A DNA stretch of 64,000 nt from Reticulascus tulasneorum (taxonomy: Eukaryota; Ascomycota; Sordariomycetes; Glomerellales; Reticulascaceae): contig LSAX01000001.1 in NCBI GenBank assembly GCA_001557505.1, forward strand, positions 4,898,001-4,962,000. The letters are read 5' to 3'. The first letter of the stretch is position 1; every line of letters starts with the position of its first letter. The position numbers were made by a program, and so were the translations under genes. Under the pieces are notes generated by a model. It did no database searches. It saw only the letters and a list, made by a program, of their open reading frames with translations, and was not told the origin of the DNA. Of this stretch, positions 23,815-35,562 are shown piece by piece.

Positions 23815-24879
23815 ATGGGTCCCCAAGGTAACAAACTCCAGGACGTTCTGTTTCTGGACGGTGGTCTGGGAACCTCTTTGGAAGACAAATATGGCGTTTC
23901 GTTTAATGAATCGACTCCACTGTGGTCATCTCACATGCTTCTCAGCGATCACGAAACATTGCTAGCATGCCAACAAGACTTCGGTGAAATCCCAGTCGAC
24001 ATTATACTGACTGCTACCTACCAAGTCTCAATTGAGGGCTTCGCTAAATCGCGCACAGCCAACTTCCCTAGCGGTGTTGGTCGGACGCAGATTGGTAGGT
24101 TTCTAAGGGACGCAGTGGACATTGCGGAAACAGCGGGAAAATCACACCAAACCCGAATCGCGCTCAGCCTTGGTCCGTATGGAGCAACCATGATCCCCAG
24201 CCAGGAGTACAGCGGGAAATACGACGCAGCATACGATTCAGTCAAAACTCTCAGAGATTGGCACCTTGAGCGCCTTTTGCTGTTCAAAGATGCTGCAGTT
24301 TTTGATTCACGCATCAGTTACATCGCCCTTGAGACTATTCCCAGAGTCGATGAGATCATTGCATTGAGACAAGCGCTAGACCAAAGCCAAATCCTTGCGG
24401 TAGAGCCTAGCATTCCATTCTGGATTTCTTGTCTCTATCCAGGAGATTCGGAAACGCTGCCGGATCGGACCAATGCCCAGGATGTAGTTGCCACCATGCT
24501 CAGTCGAGATGTGGCCCAGAGTCAACCCTGGGGAATCGGAATCAATTGCACAAAGATTTGGAAGCTACCAAGCCTGATTAGGAGTTATGAAGAAGCGGTG
24601 GCAGCCATGATTGCAAGAGGTTTGATAGAATCCTGGCCTGCCCTAATTATCTATCCGGATGGGACGAATGGCGAGATCTATAACACCAGCACACAGACTT
24701 GGGATCGTCCCGAAGGAGTGTCTGCGCCAACAACACCCTGGGAGATCCAGCTTCAAGAAATAGTCTTGGATGCCAGAAACAGAAAGGTTTGGAAACAGAT
24801 TGTCGTTGGCGGTTGCTGCAAAGCGAGCCATTCCGATCTTTCAAGGCTACGCAGCGGTTATAAAAGCCAAGTGCAATGA
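23815..24879 (+). CDS. Homocysteine S-methyltransferase (MHT1/SAM4 type)
   Basis: Transfers a methyl group from S-methylmethionine or S-adenosylmethionine to homocysteine to give methionine. Single exon, 354 residues from ATG 23815; an ATG-free extension upstream in the same frame is probably leader. It begins with the barrel strand VLFLDGGLGTSLEDKYG, matching the D-GG-GT substrate loop. The zinc ligands are visible as the Cys in WGIGINCTK and the Cys pair near the end (VVGGCCKASHSDLSRL). The family normally ends shortly after the GGCC motif, as here. The barrel motif ALSLGPYGA is also typical. Cytosolic. Confidence 0.9.
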   Translation: MGPQGNKLQDVLFLDGGLGTSLEDKYGVSFNESTPLWSSHMLLSDHETLLACQQDFGEIPVDIILTATYQVSIEGFAKSRTANFPSGVGRTQIGRFLRDAVDIAETAGKSHQTRIALSLGPYGATMIPSQEYSGKYDAAYDSVKTLRDWHLERLLLFKDAAVFDSRISYIALETIPRVDEIIALRQALDQSQILAVEPSIPFWISCLYPGDSETLPDRTNAQDVVATMLSRDVAQSQPWGIGINCTKIWKLPSLIRSYEEAVAAMIARGLIESWPALIIYPDGTNGEIYNTSTQTWDRPEGVSAPTTPWEIQLQEIVLDARNRKVWKQIVVGGCCKASHSDLSRLRSGYKSQVQ

Positions 24880-25238
24880 AAAGTCTTTCAACAATTTCAA
24901 TTTATCCCTGGTGAGATTTTTAAATATATCGGGTATGTATTGATCAAAGCGGTGCATCCTTAAGGGATATCGGCTTTGAGGTTGGCTTAACGAGATGAAA
25001 ACGGGCACGGTGGTTTTACCTTGCGCCTGACCTCTTACTTCAATATTTCTTGATTAGATGGATTTCATTATTGCTGCCTGGTTGGCAGGCTGACATGATT
25101 TCGTGCTGAAAGATGCTGTTTATTTATTCCCGGCCTCGCTTAAAAGCTCCGAAGTTTCACCATCGTCTCTACTCCTGCCGGGCATTCCGAATTCACCAGT
25201 GACTTATCGTACCTTTAAACCAACAGACAACGCACATC
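24880..25238. other. Intergenic region
   Basis: 359 bases between two tandem plus-strand genes: the 3' flank of the methyltransferase and the promoter of the acetyltransferase-like gene. TATTTATT- and TTTAAATATAT-like words occur. No gene seen. Confidence 0.5.
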
Positions 25239-26702
25239 ATGGCCGTAACTATGAGACTCGCAAGTGAGTAGGGCCGATGCATGGAACATCTCTGCCGTGA
25301 ACTGACATCAAAAGGTCCAAATGAACGGCGCCTGATATGCCGCGAAGATCTCGGAGTGTACAACGCACTCGTCGTTGGAGCGATCTACGAATTTGAGCAT
25401 GGCAGACTTGATATCAGGTCGTCCATATCCTTTATTGGTCCATTGCAGCATTGCATCGACAAGCATCCCATGTTGGGTGTGGCCATGAGAGATAGGAATA
25501 CGGACCGGCCCGTCTTCGAACAAGTTTCTGCAGTGAATATCGAGGACCATATCTCCATCCACAGCAGCCACGAGCCGGCGTTGGACGATGCAGCGAGCAT
25601 TGAAAGACTTCTTCCATCCCTCCTCGACCATCCGTGGCCCCCCAGTATACCAGAGTGGAAGGTTGTCATCCTGCCCCTTCATTCATCGCAGCCTGCCGAC
25701 CTAACTCGCTGCTTCATTGCCTTCTCGTACTCCCATGCTTTGGGAGATGGGTTAAGTGGACCGTTGTTCCATCTAACTTTCTTGGATGCTCTTCAGCATT
25801 CTAGGAATCAAAGAGATCCGTCACAGGTTGCTACACCACTAGCAGGGGTGCCGGCACCGTTCGATACCAAGGATAGGCTCCCCATCTCCTGGGGATTCCT
25901 TCTTGCCCCTCTAATCGCACTATTTCTCCCTAAATTCTTGACCGAGCTATTTGGTCTTCGTGTGGTTCCAAACTCCGCAGATACCGGGACCTGGATTGGT
26001 CCGGCAATCTTCGAGCCAAAAGCCTTCCGCACAAAACTGAAGCTTCTTGAAGTACAAGCATCCGAAGTCTCAAAAGCTCTAAAAGCCTCTGCAAAGAATG
26101 ATACAAAGCTCACAGCAACACTTCATCAGCTGATTACTCGAGCCTTAAGCACGGCGATTGCCGACAGAAGTATAACCAACTTCGTCTCCCAGACGGCAAT
26201 CAGCATGAGGCATTCCATTGATGTGTCAAATAACGACATAGGAAACTGCGTATCTGGGTATTACGGAAAGCATCCACGTGTAGATGCGTCGCAACCTATC
26301 TCCATCGAATCGTGGAAGGATGCAAGTCTGATGACGAAGAAGATGGCAGAGTGTGCAGTTACGCTACAGGACCAGCCAATCGGCTTATTGAGATATGTGC
26401 CCGACATAAGGCAATGGATGATTGGAAAAGTTGGACAGAAGCGAGATAGCTCGTACGAAGTGAGCAACTTGGGTGCCATCGTCACCACTGGCGGTAATGT
26501 CTGGATTACGAAGATGGTTTTCGCGCAGCCCGCGAACATCAGCGTGCTGCTCGCCTTCAATATTGTAAGTGTGAAAGAGGGGAGCTTGATGTGCACAATC
26601 ACTTGGCAGCCAGGAACCTTGGATGTTCCAGAAGAGAGTGAAGAAGAGTTTATCAAAGGGATATGTACATCACTGCAGGCAGATCTGAGCAGGCTGGCGT
26701 AA
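25239..26702 (+). CDS. Alcohol acetyltransferase-like protein (AATase family)
   Basis: Member of the CoA-dependent acyltransferase superfamily that makes acetate esters or acylates a small molecule. A 25-base first exon (25239-25263, MAVTMRLA) joins 25315-26702 over a 51-base intron, producing MAVTMRLASPNERRLICRED, the usual start of this family; total 470 residues. The catalytic HxxxD motif is SYSHALGDGLSG near residue 150. Downstream come the family features VGQKRDSSYEVSNLG and an FAQPANISVLLAFNIVS strand near the C-terminus. The acyl acceptor cannot be predicted. No membrane segment apart from a moderately hydrophobic patch near 210-230. There are no other secondary-metabolism genes nearby. 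Confidence 0.85.
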
Positions 26703-27645
26703 GTGTGCAGGATCTTGGCTGTGCAACGATATACACCCGATGTCTCCAGCTAAAGCTGCTCGAAGCAGAACAACTTTAACCTCTATATTGGCAGATTATT
26801 TTCTTCGGCAGTGTCTCGTGAATGGGAACAAGAATAGGGGCTACTCGTTGGTGGTGCTCGGAGGCGGGGCTTTTCCGGTACTTCTGGACCCATCGGCTGT
26901 AGCAATGTCCTCTTCCATTGTCTCTATCCTGGTGCTTCATCCGATCCTTGCTTCCAGTCTACTGAGGGTGTGTCCTCACACGTTACCTGCAGGGTTCCGG
27001 TAGGGTGTTGGACAATGGATCGCGCGAGATATGCTCCCAGAAGTTGAACGCGCTTCAAACCAATCACACCTGCACATGAGTCTTACGGAAGTACTAAGAC
27101 ATTGAAAGAGGGTTCTTCTTGCTAAATTCTGGCTTTTTTCGCCATAAATCTTAGAGAGTTGGTGGCGTGGACGTGTGTACAAACGTAGCGGCGAAAGCTG
27201 TTGGAGAGCCAAATGGAGGGGGACGTCTAGGGCCACAATTAGTGTCGATATTGGTCTCGTCATGATGACCGCCGGTATCACGAGCTGGGCAACGGAGGAT
27301 GCGACGACTAGCCAAGCTCAGGATGACCAGCACAGCCCGGGTCTCAAGGAGGCAGCCTACGATGGCCGGAATCGGTTCCTGACAGCGCGGCTACAGCGAA
27401 ATATTCTTTGGCGTCGAAAGAACGAGGGGAGGGGGAAGAGCTCGAATCAAGATTTTGTTAGGCGTGTGCGTGTCGCATCAAAACATTTGGGAAATCCGCC
27501 GATTGGAGGGCAAGATGGTGGAATTCCGGAGCCCACTAACTGCTTGAAGGAACCCGAAATGCTCCCCACAATTCGGTCGAGCATTGTGGCAGTGTCAAGT
27601 CAGACGCAAGATCTGCAGACACCTTGATTGGTTGTCACCGGATTG
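26703..27645. other. Intergenic region
   Basis: About 940 bases. Open frames at 27175-27627 (plus) and nearby have no recognisable features. I see nothing that can be supported as a gene. Confidence 0.45.
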
Positions 27646-27990
27646 TCACGAGAGAGCCTCTTTGAGCCGCGGAATACTTTGGTGCTTGATATTAAAGACT
27701 TGCTCACCCCGTAATTCCACAACGTCGCTAACCATCGCTATGAGCGATTTTCCACCCAACGTTTGCGGCCGCAAAAACGTTTCTGTGACACGAGCAAACA
27801 CTGCATCAATGTTATCCACAAATGCAAAGGGGTCAAACGGCGGCCCTCTCTCCCATGCTGAGCCGTCCTGACGGGAATATCGCGGTGCCACGGTATGCGC
27901 TGACCGCTTCACCCATTCTATTGCCATAGTGGTCTCAGCCCACCACCAGTTCTGGTCAGCTTGACCAGATCCTATCTGGCGATGCCGCAA
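27646..27990 (-). CDS. Unrecognised ORF or gene fragment (about 114 aa)
   Basis: The minus-strand frame has protein-like composition: amphipathic and hydrophobic stretches such as FAFVDNIDAVFARVTETF and GKSLIAMVSDVVEL, and Trp clusters (NWWWAETTMAIEW). The frame is open upstream to a TGA but has no Met until about residue 22. The ORF could therefore be an internal exon of a spliced gene or a remnant of one. The layout of a helix followed by short strands faintly recalls NTF2-like folds, but I cannot name a family. It is divergent from the P-ATPase gene, with under 200 bases between them. Confidence 0.28.
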   Translation of the reverse strand: MRHRQIGSGQADQNWWWAETTMAIEWVKRSAHTVAPRYSRQDGSAWERGPPFDPFAFVDNIDAVFARVTETFLRPQTLGGKSLIAMVSDVVELRGEQVFNIKHQSIPRLKEALS

Positions 27991-28177
27991 TTTCCACTCG
28001 AAATTATCTAGTAAAAGCAGAAAAGTGGTCTCTTGGCCAAGAAATCATGGTCTCTATAAAGAGCCCCTTTGCGTATGGTGTTGATGATCGTCCAACAGAT
28101 CTCTATCTTCCATTGCCATCGTTTGACTAAAGCAAACCTGTCCCAATTCTAGAGTGCTATCATTTCGTAATACCTTG

Positions 28178-31100
28178 ATGGACGATTCTCAGACCAAGCC
28201 GTCGGCCGCGGATCGCATCCGATGGGAGTCGGACGCAGACGAAGAGTCTGCCAAAAGACCCCGTCTTCCTTTGAACCGTGCCCATTCCAATGGCTCCATG
28301 TCGATTCACTCGTTACCTTCGAGAAGAAACTCCATGAACATCGCGACTACGATCCCCATTCACTATCGTACCGTGTAAGCATTTGGTGTCGTCTGCTTGG
28401 ACGGTCACTTTCTTATGCTGGACAGGTCGATTGAAATCGATGATCACAAGCAACAAGATGCGCTCAACAAAAAGACCAAGACGGTTGCAACAGGTTCGTT
28501 TTAATAATAGCGATGCACTTCTCCTGCAATTGCTTACCATGTGTTTCCTCCAGAGCTCGCGGACCTTGAATGGCATACCATCTCAGTCGACGAAGTTACC
28601 AGGAGACTTTCAACCTCGATCGTGGACGGTCTTTCGCCGGAACAAATCCAGCGACGTGTGGCACAGCATGGTAAAAACTCGCCTTCATCGCCGCCGACTC
28701 ATAATACCAGAAAGATAATAGGATATTTCTTTAATGGGTTTGGCCCCGTGCTTCTTGTGGCCTCGATCTTGGTCTTTATTGCATGGCGCCCACTTGGGAA
28801 ACCACCTGCAGATGCCAACTTAGCACTAGCTATCGTCTTGCTGGCAATTTTCTTCATGCAAGCTGCTTTCAACATGTGGCAAGATTGGTCCTCGTCTCGG
28901 GTAATGGCGTCTATCAAGACCATGCTTCCAGATCACTGTATAGTTGTCCGCGACGGCAACGAGATCGCAGTGTTCGCCGAACAAATCGTTCCCGGAGACA
29001 TTCTGCTTGTCAAGGCCGGTAACAAGTTACCAGCCGATGTGAGATTTGTCAAAGTCTCATCTGATGCCAAGTTTGATCGATCCATTCTCACGGGTAAGCT
29101 TTTATTTACTCAATCGAATTCTTGTAGCAACGAACTGACAGTCTTTTAAGGCGAATCCATGCCCCTTCAAGCTACAGTGGACACTACCGAAGAAAATTAC
29201 CTCGAGACAAGATGCATCGGACTCCAAGGTACACACTGTGTCTCTGGTACCTGTACGGGCGTTGTGGTGGCAACCGGCGACAATACCATTTTCGGCAGGA
29301 TTGCGAAGCTCACAAACGAGCCCAAGAAAGGTCTTACAACACTCGAACGCGAAGTCTTGAACTTTGTTATAGTCATCTGTTCCATCATGTTCGTCATGAT
29401 TGCCCTTGTGCTTATAGTTTGGTTCGTACCACCTAGGCCCTTCCCGCATCTAGCTCTTACGCTGGCTTTGTTCTGCAACTAACTTCTTCGGTAGGGGCAC
29501 ATGGCTCAGACCCAAATACCCGGACTGGATCAGTGTCCCAAATCTCATCATATCATGCGTCTCTGTAGCAGTGGCATTCATTCCCGAAGGTCTCCCTGTT
29601 GCGTTGACAGCCAGTATGACCATCAGTGCCAACATGATGCGGAAGAACAAGATCCTCTGCAAATCTCTGAAGACTGTCGAGACTTTGGGATCCGTATCAG
29701 TCATTTGCTCCGACAAAACCGGTACATTAACTCAGGTAAGTTGAATTTTGATGTTCCAATTGCAACCTTCTAATCCTGTGCAGAACAAGATGATAGTCAC
29801 CGACTACGCCATAGGGAGCCAGCGCATGACAGCAAATGGGGCGCACGATGCCATTGTTCTCAACCAGCATCTTACACCCGGCAACAATTCCCTAGAGCAG
29901 CTACGAACAGCTGCTGGCTTGTGCAATGCAGGCCGCTTTGATGCTGCAACCATGCGCCTGCCAATCCACGAACGCATAGTTCATGGAGACGCCACTGACC
30001 AAGCCATCTTGCGATTCTCCGAAACGTTAGGTTCTGTCGCCGAACTCCGAAGGTGCTGGCAGACCAAGTACGAACTTGCCTTCAACAGCAAGAACAAGTA
30101 TATGATCAAGGCGTTTTGCCTCTCGCACCCAGACGGGCTTTCTTCTGCCTTGCCGTCAGATACGGCGGCTATCTTCCAACATGGAGACATGTATGCCGCC
30201 CAACTCTAGTATGTCAAGTATCAAAGTTGACGTGAATCCTTAGTCTTCTTACTATCAAGGGTGCTCCGGAAATCTTGATCGACAGAATTAGTCATTATAT
30301 GAGCCCTACAGGGACGACTCTCAAGTTTGACGCAAGCACTAGAGCAAACGTTGAGTCAACCAAAGACTTTTGGTCGTCTCAAGGCCGTCGAGTACTATTG
30401 CTTGCTCGTAAAGCCGTCTCCAAGAGTAGTTTCCCATCCAGCCTTGACACTGCCCAGTTTGAATCCGAGATGGACCAACAGGCTAGGACAGGTTTGACTC
30501 TTGTCGGGCTTGTTGGTATCGTGGATCCACCTCGCCCAGAAATACCCGAAGTCGTCCGCACCTTAAGAGGAGCGGGAATTCGGATCTTCATGGTCAGTCT
30601 TTTGTCCTAGCCCATGTGTCTCTATTAACACTGTTTAGGTTACTGGCGACTTTGCTCTGACGGCGCAGGCAATAGCAGCCGAATGCGGAATCATCACTTG
30701 CGTCCCATCTCAAGTCGACTCGGTTGCTGCACTTCCACGAGAGGCTGCACTGAAGCCGTCCGTGAAGACCGCCAAATTAGACTTGGATGAGGATTCTTCA
30801 CTCAAAGCCATCGTGGTCAGCGGATCCGAATTGTTAGCGCTTAATGAAGCGCAATGGGACCTGCTCGCCCAATACCAGGAGATTGTATTTGCCCGCACAA
30901 CACCTGAGCAGAAACTCCGCATTGTGCGTGAGTTGCAAGCTCGCTCTGAGATCGTTGGTATGACCGGTGATGGCGTCAATGATGCGCCTTCTCTTCGTGC
31001 TGCAGATATCGGCATTGCTCTTGGATCCGGTAGTGATATTGCAATCGAAGCAGCGGACATGGTGCTTCTCGACTCTTTCTCAAGCATTGTTGAGGCGTTA

Positions 31101-31965
31101 CGTTATGGCCGAATGCTCTTTGACAACCTGAAGAAAACAGTGGCTTACTTGCTACCGGCTGGCAGCTTTAGCGAGTTCTGGCCTGTAATTGCAAACGTTA
31201 TGTTTGGCCTTCCCCAGATACTGAGTAGTTTTCTGATGATTATAATCTGGTGAGTCCTGCCCTCTGATCCTGTTTGCACATAACTAACAACAGAAGCCTG
31301 TTCACCGATGCAATTGCCGCGATTGCCCTAGCGTATGAGACTCCTGAGGCAGATGTACTACTTCGAAAGCCGCGGAGAGTTGGCATTGACAGGCTTGTGG
31401 ATTGGAGGCTTATCCTCCAAGCCTATGGCCTCGTCGGTGTTTTAGAGACCCTCGCATCTTTCTCCATGTCTTTCTGGTACTTGCAGCGCAGCGGCATTCC
31501 CTTTACTGATATCTGGTTTTCTTTTGGCAACCTGCCTGATACCATTGATCCGGATTACTACGCTCAGAAGTTGAATGTGGCCAGCTCGATCTATTTTGTC
31601 AATCTTGTTGTGATGTAAGATCCACCTGTCTTCAATATCTAGAGAATCCGGCTGACATCTTCAGGCAATGGTTCAATCTTCTCGCAGTTCGTACACGCCG
31701 CTTGTCTCTCTTCCAGCATCCACCACTCTTCAATAAACGGACTCAGAATCTCTATCTCTTCCCGGCTATATTGTTTGCTATCGCTATGGCATTCTTCTGG
31801 TTATATATCCCCGAGTTCCAGAGAGTTCTTTTGACTGCTCAAGTTCCGGTTGAATACTGGTTTCTGCCCATGACTTTCGGTATCGGAATTCTGTTGATCG
31901 ATGAGGCGAGAAAGTTTAGTGTCAGACACTGGCCAAAGGGTCTTCTTGCTAAGATGGCCTGGTAA
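28178..31965 (+). CDS. P-type cation ATPase, Na/K-ATPase alpha-like (subfamily IIC)
   Basis: Membrane pump of the Na/K-H/K type found in some moulds. Ten exons (28178-28374, 28426-28493, 28554-29093, 29151-29421, 29495-29735, 29784-30208, 30244-30592, 30639-31249, 31297-31614, 31665-31965) give 1,106 residues. The TGES actuator motif straddles an intron near residue 270. IPEGLPVALT in M4 and CSDKTGTLTQ with the phosphorylated Asp near 432 follow, then KGAPE in the nucleotide domain and TGDGVNDAPSL at the hinge. ALAYETPEADVLLRKPRR after M6 is the Na/K-type signature. The intron at 31250 must use the acceptor ending CAGAAG, since the earlier CAG would create a stop. This places Cys where Na/K pumps have Asp in M6. 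No beta subunit gene is in the window. Transported ion unknown (Na+, K+ or H+). Confidence 0.9.
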
Positions 31966-34008
31966 TAGACTGAGTGTTGTCTTGCAAATGGTTCAATTTG
32001 GATTATATCTTGGGTGGCCACATTACTTTGTGCTATTAGGTAGGCAGCGTTTATCTAGTTCTGAGATGATATTTTATCAAACGTTCACACCTCTGCTCGT
32101 CGACCTGGCCAAGTAAATGACGTACCTGATCCTTCTTGAGGATTGGACATCTTAAGCCTTAATTTAGAATCACTTTCGAGGAGCGGGAATGCGTGTGCGT
32201 AACCCACATGCCGGGACTTGGACCCGGGTAAACTGACGGGGAATGCCCCACCCGGTTTCAGCCAGAGTAATATTCACCTTCGTAAGAATCAAGTATTGGA
32301 CGAGATGCAGCATCATAGTGTTCATGGTGTGTAGTGCTTTGCTTCGTGGTGGGTAGACATTCCTAGATGCTAACATTCGACGAGTGCAACATCAAGTTGA
32401 ATGGATCTGGGAGCCGCGTAAGTACATTTGCAACCGAATATCATCTTGGAACTTTAACCTCAGCTTTCAATCATACATGATACGGCGATAACGAAAAGCC
32501 ACAGCCCATACCTCACACACTCTGAGACAATTTGTAGATATTCTGTGAATGCTTTTCTAACCGTCTAGCACATATTTTGCTGCAGTGGACTCATCTGACT
32601 TACGTTTCCAGCAAACGCTATCGAGAGATGCGGGGGGCCATCGAATGAGAATGATGTCCTGGGATCTCACCCGCTCGAGATGCTATCCAGGTATTGAAAA
32701 AAACGCTCGGCCGCATTCCAGATCACTTAATACTCACCCAGTATCTTCTCTATTACTCTAGGGAGCAACAGGTGCGGCTTTCTCTCTCTCTCTCTCTCTC
32801 AAAGAGCTGATATGCCCGCACCCTTTAGGACGTTATCCTTGAAGTCCTTTGGTTGACCGTATACGCGTAGTACGGAAGGAGTTCGTGGTCACAAAGTTGA
32901 GTTTAAGTGAAACATAAAGCTAAAGCAGCAATGCGAAAAAATCACAATGAAGGCCCGAGCAAGAAGAGGGTTCCGCGTCACGGAATTTTAACAAGACGGC
33001 TGGGATCTGTTCCCAAGGCCCGTGTAGACCAGGCCAGGCAATCGGATGGTGTAGAGCTACAAACCGAGAAGCCCGCCATGACTTGCCATTAATCTATTAT
33101 GCATTATAAACAGGTTTAGTCAGAACCTGGAACTTATCCTTGAGAACGATGGGACAAGATCACTCGACATCAAGGCATGGTCACCCCGCTTGAAGTGAAG
33201 ATGGCGCGATTCTCCAACGCACAGAGTGGCAGCCGGGTGTTGTCAGATGAGGCCTCGTCTTCGGTCAAGGCTAAACACCAATGACATCAATCTTTGTCCT
33301 GGCCGAGGTCGCGCCTAGATCTGACACCGAGAGTAATGACGCGGGTAAGTAGCTGTCATTTTTGCTATGCATGTTGAACGAGTTGTCCAACCGCCGGCAA
33401 TATACAGGCAGGATCAATGACCCCTCTAAGTCACATAACTTGCGGTTGAAGTCAGAGGAAATAGCAAGAGTACAAAGGATTGGTCTTATACAAGTCAGCT
33501 GCATCTTCAAGACACACGGGCCAGCACGGGCGGGCACGGTGTGGCTCTCACGGAAAACACAAGAATCCACAGTCCGATCCGACAGCACGAAAGATCGACA
33601 GTCTACCAATGGACGGCAGAGGCAATTGCAGAAATACCCGGCTGGGCGGGCGGCATCGTCGCGCATTTCCCCTTGCATCGGCCATTAAACAACCCCATCG
33701 TCCAAAGTGTTCTCCGCTTCTCCAAGAACCAAACAGGCACAGGGACGATTCCTGCGCAACAGGCTAAATCTCCACGATTCGGTAAATTTCCTGGCCTCAA
33801 TGACGATCGTCAATTGATTACCCTGGCCGGTTTTTGTAGAATCATTGAGGAAGCATGGTATTGCCCCCCAGCAGTGATCAGGTCCGGAACCAGATGGATA
33901 TTTGTACTATTTAAGCAACAGTCTTCTCCTAATTCGTACTTTGCCCGGGTTTTGGAAGTCAGCCTTCAACCTTAATTCTAGTAATACGAATACTCCTCGT
34001 CAAGCATC
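31966..34008. other. Intergenic region
   Basis: About 2 kb. It contains a 20-base TC microsatellite (32781-32800) and, on the minus strand near 32208-32225, a short hairpin CCGGG-TCCAAGT-CCCGG that resembles a tRNA T-arm but has no matching acceptor or D arm. ORFs near 33360-33975 overlap in all frames and have no family signature. No gene supported. Confidence 0.5.
32781..32800 (+). repeat. TC dinucleotide microsatellite
   Basis: Ten uninterrupted TC units in an otherwise ordinary intergenic stretch. Confidence 0.85.
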
Positions 34009-35266
34009 ATGATGAAGTACGCTCTTGTGCTAGCCGCCGCTAGTGGCGCATTCGCGTCACTCAACTGCACATCCACAGCTACGATCAAGACATACTGCTG
34101 CCCTGATATTAACTCCGAGGTTGTCAAGACTTCACCTGCGGAGGCCCTGATTATGATGGGTTGCGCTGCAGATGGAACTGATAAGTAAGCAATTCTTTCA
34201 ACAAGGGTAAAAAACAAGTCACTCGATACTGACTTTGTGTTTAATAGGGAATGGTACTGGAACTACAACGGACTCTACACTCCATACAGCAAGGAGTTCA
34301 AGGACTGCGTCCTAGGCGCAAGGCCTTACGCCGATCTCAAAGGTACGTCATCTGACACAAGATTTCGCAACATGAGCTCGAAGACTTACTGCGATAGTGC
34401 TCCCTGAATGTGCCGTGGACACTTTTGTCCTTGACCTTACTAGGGGTAGCTCGGGTCCTCTGGATGAGTGCAACCCCAAGTGCGTCAGCGAGAAAGACTT
34501 CCCCGCTCAGGTTTACTACGGAGACAAGCAATTGGAGACAAATCTGGCAAAGGATTTCCCGAAGCCGGCGCCTGGTAGCCCCAACCCAGGCCCAGTTGCT
34601 CCAGTTCCAGCAACACCTCCAGCCACCCCGCCAGTGGCCCCTACTCCAGCCGTCCCAGTTCCAGCCGTCCCAGCGGTCCCAGCAGTCCCAGTTCCAATCC
34701 CAGAAGTCCCTGCGGTCCCGGCAGTCCCAGCTGTTCCAGCGGTTCCGGTCCCCATTCCAGAAGTACCCGTTCCCGTCCCTGCAGTTCCTGCGGTTCCAGC
34801 TGTCCCAGCGGTTCCAGCGGTGCCTGCAGTTCCAGAACTTCCTCTTCCCATCCCTGCTGTTCCAGCGGTTCCATCAGTTCCAGCGCTTCCGCTTCCAATT
34901 CCAGAACTACCCGTCCCAGTCCCAGTTGTTCCAGCTGTTCCAGCTGTTCCTGCGGTTCCTGCGGTGCCAGCAGTTCCAGAAGTCCCGGTTCCCGTCCCTG
35001 CTGTCCCAGCGGTTCCGGCAGTGCCAGCAGTCCCGGTTCCAATTCCAGAGGTACCCGTTCCCGTCCCGGCAGTTCCTGCTGTCCCCGCTGTTCCAGCAGT
35101 TCCAGCAGTTCCAGAGGTGCCAGTTCCGGTTCCAGCGGTTCCAGCTCCCGTCCCCGCTGTGCCCGCTGTTCCCGTTCCAGCAGTTCCGGCAGTGCCAGTC
35201 CCAGATCTCCCAGCCGTGCCAAAAGTCCCTGTTGGGTTTGCGGGATTCGGGCGAAAGAAGCAGTAG
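34009..35266 (+). CDS. Secreted protein: 8-Cys head with a long Pro-Ala-Val repeat tail
   Basis: Three exons (34009-34184, 34248-34342, 34398-35266) give 379 residues. A signal peptide (MMKYALVLAAASGAFA) is followed by a globular domain of about 130 residues with eight cysteines in a C-CC-C-C-C-C-C order, which is not the hydrophobin pattern. From about residue 147 to 366 it is almost only P, A and V in a three-residue period (PAV), broken by recurring PVPIPEVP and ELPLPIP blocks. The end is basic (FAGFGRKKQ). Such elastin- or collagen-like Pro/Val repeats suggest an extended, flexible stalk, perhaps a wall-embedded or adhesive protein (inference). No GPI signal or membrane segment is seen. 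The start is taken at the first of two consecutive ATGs. Repeat DNA makes copy number assembly-sensitive. Confidence 0.82.
34561..35240 (+). repeat. Coding minisatellite for Pro-Ala-Val repeats
   Basis: Degenerate 9-base periodicity (CCAGCGGTT, CCTGCAGTC and variants) within the last exon of the secreted 8-Cys protein. Larger blocks recur: the ATTCCAGAAGTACCCGTTCC-like segment marks the PIPEVPVP unit. Because codons vary synonymously while the amino acids stay the same, selection on the protein repeat is plausible. The antisense strand has long Gly/Thr/Ala-rich open frames only as a by-product. Confidence 0.8.
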
Positions 35267-35562
35267 AGGCGGCTAAGGCAGAGGGTGGCGCTATTTGGCG
35301 TCTGGAAAGAGCGCACGTAACACCGGGAGTGTGTTATAGTTTGTTATCTGCGAAAAGTCACTTTGAGGCCGACGGGGAGATCTTAACGGTCATCAATGAA
35401 GCCAGCTTTCCGATTCCAGTAATCTTTATGAAATACTTAGGGGAATTAACAATTATGCCTTGTTTCAGGGTAACCCAGAGACCTATAAACCCACCGTAAA
35501 ACACTGCAATAACTCCAAGTGCCATCAAAGATCAAAGCCCAAACTCCAGTGTGCCAGTTGAC

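Noticed and set aside
15129..26702. A secondary-metabolite cluster built from the aminotransferase, SRPBCC, methyltransferase and acetyltransferase-like genes
   Set aside because: No backbone enzyme (PKS, NRPS, terpene synthase) or cluster regulator is present, and a potassium transporter and an LPMO are interspersed.
32208..32225. tRNA T-arm-like hairpin on the minus strand
   Set aside because: Only the T arm fits. No acceptor, D or anticodon stems can be formed with the flanks, so it is not a tRNA gene; at most a degraded tRNA-derived fragment.
34009..35266. Hydrophobin identity for the eight-cysteine secreted protein
   Set aside because: Eight cysteines are present but only one adjacent pair. 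Hydrophobins need two CC pairs in a C-CC-C-C-CC-C order.
34516..35316. 266-codon minus-strand frame of Gly/Thr/Ala repeats opposite the secreted repeat protein
   Set aside because: It is the antisense of the Pro-Ala-Val coding repeat. The plus-strand gene has a signal peptide, introns and a non-repetitive head, whereas the antisense frame has none of these.
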